A stretch of 8,121 bases of DNA from Phycisphaerae bacterium (GTDB lineage Bacteria > Planctomycetota > Phycisphaerae > SM23-33), in contig DAOVQV010000052.1 of assembly GCA_030628445.1 (NCBI GenBank), positions 1 through 8,121 of the forward strand, in the 5' to 3' direction. Made by a program: the position numbers and the translations under genes. The first letter of the stretch is position 1; each line of letters starts with the position of its first letter. Of this stretch, positions 1 to 6,314 are shown in pieces. Under the pieces are notes generated by a model that was given only the letters and a program-made list of their open reading frames with translations, made no database searches and was not told the DNA's origin.

Positions 1-51
1 AAAACGGCAGGAATAGTGTTCGGCACTTCTTGATTTGGAAGTTTGTTCGGG

Positions 52-72
52 ATTTGGAATTTGATATTTGGA
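52..72. repeat. Short heptamer tandem repeat upstream of glcD
   Basis: Three consecutive 7-base units, ATTTGGA, ATTTGAT and ATTTGGA, lie just before the glcD coding region, with related ATTTGGA/GTTTG units a little upstream (33-46). They look like a degenerate intergenic heptamer repeat rather than a promoter. The pattern resembles the CTTTCAG repeat between cysS and ruvC (TTT followed by four variable bases). Confidence 0.5.
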
Positions 73-103
73 GCTTTCGGCGCCGCGCCTTAAGAGTCCT
101 CAA

Positions 104-1537
104 ATGCCGTCGGAAAAGCGACAATACAGCCCCGTCACCCCCGACATAGCGGCCAAGGCGGCGAAGATTGTCGGCGAGAAATTCGTCATCTTCGGCGACA
201 CGGAGAAGCTCGAACCGTATTCGCACGACGAGATCCCCGAGACCCGCTACGCACACACCCCCGAGTGCGTCGTCCGGCCGCGCACAGCGGAAGAGATCTC
301 GGGGATCATGAAACTCGCCAACGCCGAGCGTATCCCCGTCACCCCGCGCGGGGCCGGGTCGGGCCTATCCGGCGGGGCCGTGCCCATCTGCGGCGGGATC
401 GTCCTGCTGTTCGACCGGATGAACAGAATCCTCCAGATCGATCGCCGGAACATGGTTGCTGTCGTGGAACCCGGCGTGGTGACGAACGAGATCAACGTCG
501 CGGTGAAGGAGTACGGGTTGTTCTACGCGGGGTATCCGATGAGCCTGGAGACGTGTTACATCGGCGGGAACGTAGCGGAGAACGCCGGTGGCGGCAAGGC
601 CGTCAAGTACGGAGTGACCGAGCGGTACGTCACGGGCCTGGAGCTGGTCACGCCCACGGGGCAGATCGTCCAAATGGGCGGAAAGCTGGTCAAAGACGTG
701 ACGGGGTACAACCTCATCGGACTGATGCTGGGCTCGGAGGGTACGCTGGGGATCTTCACCAAGATCACACTGAAGCTCATCCCATCCCCCAAGGCCTCAG
801 CCGATCTGCTGTGCCTTTTCCAGACTCCCCAGCAAGCGATAGCAGCAGTCCCGCTCATCCAGACCACCAGCGGGATCATCCCAACCGCAATCGAGTTCAT
901 GGACGCCGCCGCCGTCAAAGCATCGGCCGAATACCTCAACGAATCCATTCCTTACGAGCGGGCCGGCGCGATGCTGCTGATTACCATCGACGGGCCCGAC
1001 ACCGAGCAGGTCGAGCAGCAGTACGAGGCCATAGGCGAGCTGTCCCAGCAGGCCGGGGCGTTTGAAGTATACGTCGCCGACAACTACACGACCTCCGAGC
1101 GAATCTGGAGGGTCCGCCGGAACATCGGTGAGGCACTGGCGACGATTACCGACTACCAAAGCAGCGAGGACCTGGTCGTTCCCCCGGCGTCGATCCCTAA
1201 GCTTGTAGAAGGAATGGGCAAGATCGCAGCTAAGTACGACGTGGCGATCCCATGCTACGGCCACGCCGGCGACGGGAACATGCACACGCGCGTGGTGATG
1301 AACCCCGACTGGGCGGTGGACAAGTGGGACCAGACACTACCGCGGATACTGACCGACCTGTACAAGCTCACGGCGGCCCTGGGCGGTACGATCTCCGGAG
1401 AGCACGGGATCGGCCACAAGCGAAAACCCTATCTGGGCCTGGTCCTTTCGGCCGAGGCCATCGAGATGATGCGCTCGGTCAAACGCGCCCTGGACCCGAA
1501 CAACATACTGAACCCCGGTAAAATATTTGACGTGTAG
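104..1537 (+). CDS. glcD: GlcD-like FAD-linked 2-hydroxyacid oxidase/dehydrogenase subunit
   Basis: A flavoprotein of the GlcD / D-lactate dehydrogenase family, which oxidises 2-hydroxyacids such as glycolate or D-lactate to 2-oxoacids and passes electrons from FAD to an acceptor. Counting from ATG 104 (477 aa; E. coli GlcD is about 499), the N-terminal FAD-binding domain shows the glycine-rich PRGAGSGLSGG at 81-91, IGGNVAENAGG from 153 and LGSEGTLG at 209-216. The C-terminal FAD-oxidase domain has the histidine motifs GHAGDGNMH (386-394) and SGEHGIG (431-437) and ends in the usual LDPNNILNPGKIF. The reading frame is also open back to a TTG at 68, but those 12 residues lie in repeat-like DNA and the family homology begins only after residue 8, so ATG 104 is preferred. 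No clear Shine-Dalgarno site is seen for either start. No glcE or glcF partner follows, so the substrate and electron acceptor cannot be fixed. Family certain; exact substrate unknown. Confidence 0.9.
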   Translation: MPSEKRQYSPVTPDIAAKAAKIVGEKFVIFGDTEKLEPYSHDEIPETRYAHTPECVVRPRTAEEISGIMKLANAERIPVTPRGAGSGLSGGAVPICGGIVLLFDRMNRILQIDRRNMVAVVEPGVVTNEINVAVKEYGLFYAGYPMSLETCYIGGNVAENAGGGKAVKYGVTERYVTGLELVTPTGQIVQMGGKLVKDVTGYNLIGLMLGSEGTLGIFTKITLKLIPSPKASADLLCLFQTPQQAIAAVPLIQTTSGIIPTAIEFMDAAAVKASAEYLNESIPYERAGAMLLITIDGPDTEQVEQQYEAIGELSQQAGAFEVYVADNYTTSERIWRVRRNIGEALATITDYQSSEDLVVPPASIPKLVEGMGKIAAKYDVAIPCYGHAGDGNMHTRVVMNPDWAVDKWDQTLPRILTDLYKLTAALGGTISGEHGIGHKRKPYLGLVLSAEAIEMMRSVKRALDPNNILNPGKIFDV

Positions 1538-1548
1538 GTAACCAACAC

Positions 1549-2862
1549 ATGGAGCCGATGATGTCGTATTTCAACGAGCTGGAAGAGTGGTTCGATAAGC
1601 TGATTCACTGGGCGAATCTGCGCAACGAACAGCAAGTTAACGTTACCCCTAGAATCAATAAGCTCACGCGGGTAGTGAAGACTCTCACAAAAGAGCTGAC
1701 GCGCTGCGACCCGGCGCCGCATGTCGCCCAAGACGAGCCCAACACTTTGACCGAAATCCGCGCCCTGCGCCCGCCGGGTCCGCGCAGGGTTTGGGATCGC
1801 TTCCGCCCTGCACAGTACGCCAAGCGCCTGCGCGGGGCATGGCTCACCCGGGCGGCAGGATGCACCCTAGGAGCGCCCGTCGAGGGCAGCAGCGTAGAAG
1901 ATATGCAGCGGCTTGCCGCACACGCCAAGGTCCAGTTCCCCCCAACCGACTACTGGCCCGTCGTCCCGCACCCGCACAGAAAGCGATACGGCCTTGACGT
2001 CGGCGCAGCCTATACACGCGACCGGATGCGGTACATCCCCGTTGACGACGACCTTGTCTACACGATCCTGGGCTTGTTGATTCTGGAAGACTACGGGCCC
2101 AACTTTACGACCGCCGACGTAGCAAAGGCGTGGGTGAAATACCTACCGCTGGGGTGCACGGCTGAGCGTGTGGCCCTGAAGAACCTGAAGGCCGGTGCAA
2201 GCTGGCGGATCTGCGGCACCAAGAACAATCCATACATGGAGTACATCGGCGCCGATATTCGCTCCGATCCGTGGGGGTACGCCGCCCCCGGGTTCCCTGA
2301 AAAGGCGGCCGAGCTGGCGTACCGCGACGCCTACATCTCCCACCGCTACAGCGGGATATACGGAGCGATGTATTTCGCGGCGACAATCGCGGCCGCGTTC
2401 GCCGTGGATGATCCGCTCGACGCCTGCCGTATCGGGCTTACCGAGATCCCGCGCCGGTCCCGCCTTCACCGCGACCTTACCTGGGCGCTGCGACAGGCCC
2501 CCAGAATCACCGATTACCTCCACGCCCGGCGCCTTGTCGATAAGCGGTTCGGCCCGATGAGCAGCGTCCACACCAACAACAACGCCGCCCTTACGATTTT
2601 CGGGCTCGCCCTGGGCGGGCGCGACGTAACCGAGGTCATCGGAAACACGGTGGCGATGGGTATGGACAACGACTGCACTGCCGCCACCGCGGGCAGCATC
2701 GTCGGGGCCGTCGTGGGCGCATCGAACGTCCCGGCGCACTGGTACCGCCCCTTCCGCAACAAGGTCCGCACCTACATCAACGCCCGCGAATGGTTCAAAA
2801 CCTCCGACCTCCTCCGGCGCTTCGGCGACGTCGCACGGGCCGTCTGGACTGGTCCGATCTGA
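1549..2862 (+). CDS. ADP-ribosylglycohydrolase family protein with N-terminal extension
   Basis: A 437-aa member of the ADP-ribosylglycohydrolase (DraG/ARH) superfamily, all-helical enzymes that use two Mg ions to remove ADP-ribose from proteins or related compounds. The family core runs from about residue 96 to 415. It opens with RGAWLTRAAGCTLGAPVEG (glycine-rich AAGCTLGAPVEG at 102-113), continues with an acidic metal site PVDDD at 164-168, and has the second metal site MGMDNDCTAATAGSIVGA starting at 370, with D373 and D375 as predicted Mg ligands. Family members often read DTDT here; this one reads DNDC, so the usual threonine is cysteine. Residues 1-95 are an extra, mostly helical segment that I do not recognise, and typical members are nearer 300 aa. 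The gene starts 11 bases after glcD and is probably co-transcribed with it. ATGs at 1558 and 1561 are alternative starts. No ADP-ribosyltransferase partner is visible, so the target is unknown. Confidence 0.85.
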   Translation: MEPMMSYFNELEEWFDKLIHWANLRNEQQVNVTPRINKLTRVVKTLTKELTRCDPAPHVAQDEPNTLTEIRALRPPGPRRVWDRFRPAQYAKRLRGAWLTRAAGCTLGAPVEGSSVEDMQRLAAHAKVQFPPTDYWPVVPHPHRKRYGLDVGAAYTRDRMRYIPVDDDLVYTILGLLILEDYGPNFTTADVAKAWVKYLPLGCTAERVALKNLKAGASWRICGTKNNPYMEYIGADIRSDPWGYAAPGFPEKAAELAYRDAYISHRYSGIYGAMYFAATIAAAFAVDDPLDACRIGLTEIPRRSRLHRDLTWALRQAPRITDYLHARRLVDKRFGPMSSVHTNNNAALTIFGLALGGRDVTEVIGNTVAMGMDNDCTAATAGSIVGAVVGASNVPAHWYRPFRNKVRTYINAREWFKTSDLLRRFGDVARAVWTGPI

Positions 2863-2872
2863 CCACCCAATA

Positions 2873-2906
2873 GGAAAAGGACCGCCTTAACATGACGGTC
2901 CTTTCC
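2873..2906. terminator. Hairpin between convergent genes, possible bidirectional terminator
   Basis: Nine perfect base pairs (AAAGGACCG at 2876-2884 with CGGTCCTTT at 2896-2904) close an 11-base loop. Two more G-C pairs (2873-2874 with 2905-2906) form if A2875 is bulged. It lies between the stop of the ADP-ribosylglycohydrolase gene (2862) and the stop of the minus-strand B12-fold gene (2961), where a shared terminator is expected. Neither strand has a long U-tract after the stem, so termination efficiency is uncertain. Confidence 0.55.
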
Positions 2907-2960
2907 GTCTCCCCACTGTTTGAAAGCCCAAAGCTTCGACGGGCCCGACCGCTCCTTCGG

Positions 2961-3716
2961 TCAGCGGCGCACCGCCGCTTTGGATCTCCTCATTCGCTTG
3001 GTAGTATTGGATGCGCCTTTGCGCTTTCGCTTTCGTCGCCGCCCCGGCTCCGGAACGTCCGGTTTCGGGATGCGAACCGGGTGCTCCGCGACCGTCTTCA
3101 GTGCCTTCCGGACATTCGGGGCGAACAGGTCCGCCTTGACCTCCTCAGCCAGCCCGCCGGCCCGGTTGAACACACCGCCGGCTGCCAGAATCTGCATATT
3201 CTGGCAGACACCCACCTCCCGGATATAGTCGCTCAGTTTGCGAACCGCAGGTACATCCTCCGGCTTGGCGCCGTAGACGCAAAGGACGTCCGGATCGAGC
3301 TTCCCGATCAGCTGAAGCAGTTCGTCGTTGGGCACCCCCGAGCCCACAAACCAGACGCTCCACCCCTCCGCCTCAAACAGGTCCGCGACGATTTGAGCAC
3401 CCAGCTCGGCCGTCTCACTGTTTCCGCAGACAACGACCATCCGCTTCCCGCATTTCGGCTTGCGAGCCAGGTATCCGTGGAGCTGATCCGCGATCATCCG
3501 GTTGATCCGCGTGGCCATATGCTCCACCACGCGTGGGATTCGGTCTTCGCGATACAGCTTCTCGATCTGCTCCATCGCGGGCCAGATTATCGATTCCAGC
3601 AACTTCCCCGCTCGGACCCCACGGTCCTGCGCCGCGAAGATAAGCTCTCGGGCTCCACACCGCTTCCCTGCGAACAAGTGCTCCAAATACTGCTTAAAAA
3701 GGTCAGCTATGGTCAT
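2961..3716 (-). CDS. B12-binding-fold protein lacking the cobalamin histidine, with basic tail
   Basis: A 251-aa protein with the two-domain layout of corrinoid-binding sensor and carrier proteins. Residues 1-85 form a helical B12-binding-2-type domain (WPAMEQIEKLYREDRI at 45-60 followed by EHMATRINRMIADQL). Residues 90-205 form a Rossmann-like B12-binding domain. The family signature DxHxxG aligns with E101-T-A103-E-L-G106, so the lower axial histidine is alanine and the aspartate is glutamate. The SxL region reads CVYGAKP, while the GG motif survives as ILAAGGVF (176-183). Residues 225-251 are very rich in Arg and Lys. The start is supported by AAAAGGGA at 3724-3731 on the minus strand, 7 bases before ATG. 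No methyltransferase or mutase is adjacent and no HTH domain is present. It may be a regulator or scaffold that no longer binds cobalamin through histidine, or that binds another ligand. Fold confident; function unknown. Confidence 0.8.
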   Translation of the reverse strand: MTIADLFKQYLEHLFAGKRCGARELIFAAQDRGVRAGKLLESIIWPAMEQIEKLYREDRIPRVVEHMATRINRMIADQLHGYLARKPKCGKRMVVVCGNSETAELGAQIVADLFEAEGWSVWFVGSGVPNDELLQLIGKLDPDVLCVYGAKPEDVPAVRKLSDYIREVGVCQNMQILAAGGVFNRAGGLAEEVKADLFAPNVRKALKTVAEHPVRIPKPDVPEPGRRRKRKRKGASNTTKRMRRSKAAVRR

Positions 3717-3851
3717 CTTAGAGTCCCTTTTACTTCCGCGCTGCGGTCTGTGCCGCTCGCTTCTTCATCTGTAAGCCATGTCGACAACATATCTTGCGGC
3801 CAGTCTACCGGATGCTGCTTGTATCGAAATGCGAGTGGGGAAAAGGCTGTG

Positions 3852-3879
3852 TTAAGATAGGTAAGTGGCATAGTATACA
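3852..3879 (+). promoter_or_regulatory. Possible overlapping plus-strand promoter toward ispF
   Basis: TTAAGA (3852-3857) and TATACA (3874-3879) are 16 bases apart on the plus strand, each matching the consensus at four of six positions. The -10 shares the palindrome GTATAC (3873-3878) with the minus-strand -10. If used, it would start transcription near 3886 and give ispF a leader of roughly 470 bases. It is weaker than the opposing promoter and is proposed mainly because of the shared symmetric -10. Confidence 0.25.
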
Positions 3880-3900
3880 TAAGGTCGGTAGAAGCCGCAA
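3872..3900 (-). promoter_or_regulatory. Sigma70-type promoter for the B12-fold gene
   Basis: On the minus strand, TTGCGG (3900-3895) and TATACT (3877-3872) are separated by exactly 17 bases. The -10 matches the consensus at five of six positions and the -35 at three. AT-rich DNA with the AAAATACA direct repeat lies just upstream of the -35 (3913-3929), where an UP element would act. The predicted start of transcription is near 3865, giving a 5' leader of about 150 bases before ATG 3716. Confidence 0.5.
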
Positions 3901-4353
3901 GAAAGCTTGAGGAAAATACATAAAATACAGAACATTTCTCGGGCCCCTGGACGGCATCCACCAACGCGCCACCGCAGCCCCTACTGTACTGAGCACTTAA
4001 CGATTGGATGTGTCTGGTCCAGGGCGAGCGAGGACGAGACTGGCAAGGAGGGCGAAGCAGGTCCCGTCGGGATCGATGCAGCGCGACGACGCCAGGCGAC
4101 CCCGCAGCCGCCCTCGGCGGCACAGACAAGCGTTAAGCGCTCTTGGGCCGCCACTGGTGCCCCAAGTGCTGTTCGCCTTCCAGCTTATCCACCGTCGCAC
4201 CTGCCCGAACCGGTGCACCGATCCGTCCTGACGCCCAGCCTTGTGTGCAGGTCGAATGCTAACGCGGCCGATCCAAAGCCCTCGCGCCATTTCCATCCGA
4301 CCGCAGGGCCGAAACTTGTACGACCCGTGCATTTCCATTACCTTATTCGCACG

Positions 4354-4827
4354 ATGCGTACAGGCTTCGGATACGACATCCACCGGCTCGCCCCCGGCCG
4401 ACGACTTATCCTCGGTGGGGTTCGCATAGAGCATGACAAGGGCAGTGTCGCCCACAGTGATGGCGACAGTGTATTGCACGCTTTATGCGACGCCATACTC
4501 GGCGCGATAGCGGGCGGCGACATTGGCGAGCTATTCGATCCGGCCGACCCGCAATGGGCCGACGCGGACAGCCGCATCTTCGTCGAAGGTGTCCTGAAAG
4601 TAGCACACGACGGCGGGTGGAAGGTGGGCAACTGCGACATAACGATAATCGCCGAGGAACCGAAGCTGTCGCCCCACCGACTCCAGATGAGACAGAACAT
4701 TTCCCGAATGCTTCAGGTGCCCTTGGACGCGGTGTCCGTCAAGGCGAACACGAACGAGGGTCTTGGCGAGATCGGCGCCGGCGAGGCGATCGCGGCTGTT
4801 GCTGTGGTTGTGATGGTGAAAGATTAA
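4354..4827 (+). CDS. ispF: 2-C-methyl-D-erythritol 2,4-cyclodiphosphate synthase
   Basis: IspF of the MEP isoprenoid pathway, a cytoplasmic homotrimer that converts 4-diphosphocytidyl-methylerythritol 2-phosphate to the cyclodiphosphate and releases CMP. From ATG 4354 the protein is 157 aa (E. coli 159). The zinc ligands are visible: D8 and H10 in GYDIHRL and H42 in AHSDGDSVLHALCDAILGA. GGDIGELF follows at about 54-61, and the C-terminal ANTNEGLGEIGAGEAIA segment matches the CDP and phosphate-binding region. The frame is open back to 3907, but MRTGFGYDIH is the normal family N-terminus and the preceding residues are low-complexity, so the extension is rejected. No Shine-Dalgarno site is seen. 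It lies 34 bases before cysS on the same strand. No ispD is visible in the window. Confidence 0.95.
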   Translation: MRTGFGYDIHRLAPGRRLILGGVRIEHDKGSVAHSDGDSVLHALCDAILGAIAGGDIGELFDPADPQWADADSRIFVEGVLKVAHDGGWKVGNCDITIIAEEPKLSPHRLQMRQNISRMLQVPLDAVSVKANTNEGLGEIGAGEAIAAVAVVVMVKD

Positions 4828-4861
4828 TCTCCCCCAAAGCGGTCACGAGCAAGACGAACAC

Positions 4862-6268
4862 ATGCTTCGACTGTACAACACGATGACGCGAAACGTGGAT
4901 GATTTCGCCACGATCGAGCCGCGCCAAGTCTCCCTCTACACGTGCGGCCTGACCGTCTACAACTACGCCCACATCGGGAACCTGCGGACATACATCTTCG
5001 AGGATATCCTCAAGCGCATCCTTCGCAGGTGCGGGTATGACGTGAACCACGTCATGAACATCACGGACGTCGGGCACCTGGTCTCGGACGCCGATGACGG
5101 CGAAGACAAGATGGAACTGGGAGCCCGGCGGGAAGGTAAGACCGCCTGGCAGATCGCCGAGTTCTACCAGGGGGCATTCGTAAACGACCTCCATCGCCTC
5201 AACATCATCGAGCCGGACATCTGGTGCAAGGCGACGGACCACATACAAGAGCAGATCGACCTGGTCCGCAAGCTTGAACAGAAGGGCTTCACGTACATCA
5301 CCGACGACGGCGTGTATTTCGATACGTCCAAGCTGGACGACTACGGGAAGCTCGCACGCCTCGATATCGAAGGGCTCCAGGCCGGGGCTCGAATAGAGAT
5401 GGCCCCTGGGAAAAAGAACCCCACCGATTTTGCCCTGTGGAAGCTCTCCCCGGCCGATCAGCAGCGCCAGATGGAGTGGGACAGCCCGTGGGGTGCGGGG
5501 TTTCCCGGGTGGCACATCGAGTGCTCGGCGATGGGGATCAGGTACCTCGGCGAGCACGTGGACATCCACTGCGGCGGCGTGGACCACATCGCCGTCCACC
5601 ACACCAATGAGATCGCCCAGGCCGAGGCGGCGCTGGGGCATGAGTGGGTCCGCTGGTGGATCCACGGCGAGTTTCTGATATTCCCGCAGGGGCGGACGGG
5701 CGAGGAAGCCAAGATGTCCAAATCGTCCGGCGAGTTTATCACGCTGGATACGCTCACCGAGCGGGGGTACGAGCCGCTCGTCTACAGATACTTCTGCTTC
5801 AACGCGCACTACCGCCAGCAGTTGGCCTTCACCTGGGACGGGATGGACGCGGCCAAAGCAGCGGTCGCCCGGCTCAAGCGGGCCGTGCTGGACCTGCGCA
5901 GCCAATACACCGGAGACGATCAGCCCATCGCACGCTGGGTTGCACAGTTCGACGAGGCGGCCGAGGACGATCTGAACGCACCTCGCTGCCTGGCGGCGAT
6001 GTGGGGCGCCATAAAGGACACCGCCCCCAAAGGCGAAATCTACGCCACGCTGCTGGAGATGGACGCCGTGCTGGGCTTTGGCTTTGAGAAAATGCAAGAA
6101 GAAGCCCTGCCCATACCCGCAACCGAGATCGAAAAGCGAATTGCCGACCGCAACGCCGCCCGTGAAGCAAAGGACTTCGTCACGGCAGATCAGATCCGTC
6201 AGGAACTAGCCCAAATGGGTATCGAGCTGATGGATTCAGCCGAAGGGACGACCTGGCAGAAAAAGTGA
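4862..6268 (+). CDS. cysS: Cysteinyl-tRNA synthetase
   Basis: CysS charges tRNA-Cys with cysteine in the cytoplasm, through a cysteinyl-adenylate and with a zinc ion that selects the cysteine thiol. The 468-aa protein is full length (E. coli 461). The class I signature HIGN is at 37-40 and KMSKS at 284-288. Predicted zinc ligands are C28 (YTCGLTVY), C221 (WHIECSAMG), H246 and E250 (HHTNE). The C-terminal end (AAREAKDFVTADQIRQELAQMGIEL, then GTTW) is the usual tRNA-binding tail. Before KMSKS there is a slightly longer loop (PQGRTGEEA), and the residues after it are SGEF rather than the commoner LGNF, a variant that keeps all catalytic residues. It starts 34 bases after ispF and lacks a clear Shine-Dalgarno site. 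ruvC follows 46 bases downstream, so it may be transcribed with the DNA-repair genes. Confidence 0.97.
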   Translation: MLRLYNTMTRNVDDFATIEPRQVSLYTCGLTVYNYAHIGNLRTYIFEDILKRILRRCGYDVNHVMNITDVGHLVSDADDGEDKMELGARREGKTAWQIAEFYQGAFVNDLHRLNIIEPDIWCKATDHIQEQIDLVRKLEQKGFTYITDDGVYFDTSKLDDYGKLARLDIEGLQAGARIEMAPGKKNPTDFALWKLSPADQQRQMEWDSPWGAGFPGWHIECSAMGIRYLGEHVDIHCGGVDHIAVHHTNEIAQAEAALGHEWVRWWIHGEFLIFPQGRTGEEAKMSKSSGEFITLDTLTERGYEPLVYRYFCFNAHYRQQLAFTWDGMDAAKAAVARLKRAVLDLRSQYTGDDQPIARWVAQFDEAAEDDLNAPRCLAAMWGAIKDTAPKGEIYATLLEMDAVLGFGFEKMQEEALPIPATEIEKRIADRNAAREAKDFVTADQIRQELAQMGIELMDSAEGTTWQKK

Positions 6269-6271
6269 CGC

Positions 6272-6303
6272 CTTTCAGCTTTCAGCTTTGAGCTTTCAGC
6301 TTT
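6272..6303. repeat. CTTTCAG heptamer tandem repeat between cysS and ruvC
   Basis: Four 7-base units, CTTTCAG, CTTTCAG, CTTTGAG and CTTTCAG, are followed by a partial CTTT, about 4.6 copies. The array fills most of the 46-base gap, so it also forms most of the region before the ruvC start and leaves no room for a normal ribosome-binding site except AT-rich DNA at 6303-6309. Confidence 0.85.
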
Positions 6304-6314
6304 AATATCTACGC

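Larger units (their letters stand above)
3717..4353. other. 637-base gene-free region between divergent genes
   Basis: No convincing coding region is found here. Frames are open on both strands, including an in-frame extension of ispF back to 3907, but the translations are low-complexity Pro/Arg/Ser-rich and carry no recognisable domain. The part at 3840-3940 is AT-rich and holds the promoter signals described separately, plus a direct repeat AAAATACA at 3913-3920 and 3922-3929. The GC-rich part at 3940-4320 has several short inverted repeats, for example CTTGGG (4142-4147) with CCCAAG (4161-4166). I do not recognise RNase P RNA, tmRNA, SRP RNA or a tRNA in it. It could hold an unrecognised structured RNA, a long 5' leader for ispF, or a decayed gene. 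Confidence 0.5.

Noticed and set aside
2143..2739. 198-codon minus-strand frame
   Set aside because: Antisense shadow of the ADP-ribosylglycohydrolase gene, whose family motifs are clear.
2892..3860. 322-codon plus-strand open frame opposite the B12-fold gene
   Set aside because: The minus-strand gene has recognisable domains and a ribosome-binding site. The plus frame starts inside the terminator-like hairpin and has no recognisable domain.
3717..3865. Cobalamin riboswitch in the leader of the B12-fold gene
   Set aside because: The leader is about 150 bases and I cannot find the conserved B12-box or the expected paired elements. The protein also lacks the cobalamin histidine.
4240..4300. 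tRNA- or tmRNA-like stretch (GGTCGAATGC)
   Set aside because: It resembles a T-loop only loosely. No acceptor stem, anticodon arm or CCA end can be folded around it.
4315..4344. Promoter TTGTAC-17-TACCTT just upstream of ispF
   Set aside because: Each hexamer matches the consensus at only three of six positions, and transcription would start almost at the ATG, so it is not better than chance.
3907..4353. In-frame extension of ispF adding 149 residues at the N-terminus
   Set aside because: The residues are low-complexity and Pro/Arg/Ser-rich with no domain, while MRTGFGYDIH at 4354 is the normal IspF N-terminus. The open frame is expected by chance in GC-rich DNA.
3997..4479. 160-codon minus-strand frame overlapping the ispF start
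   Set aside because: It overlaps the conserved ispF N-terminus in antisense, and the translation shows no domain or gene-like composition that I can recognise.
4739..6097. 452-codon open frame on the minus strand
   Set aside because: It lies antisense to cysS, which has all catalytic motifs. The antisense translation shows no domain and is a mirror of GC-rich codon structure.
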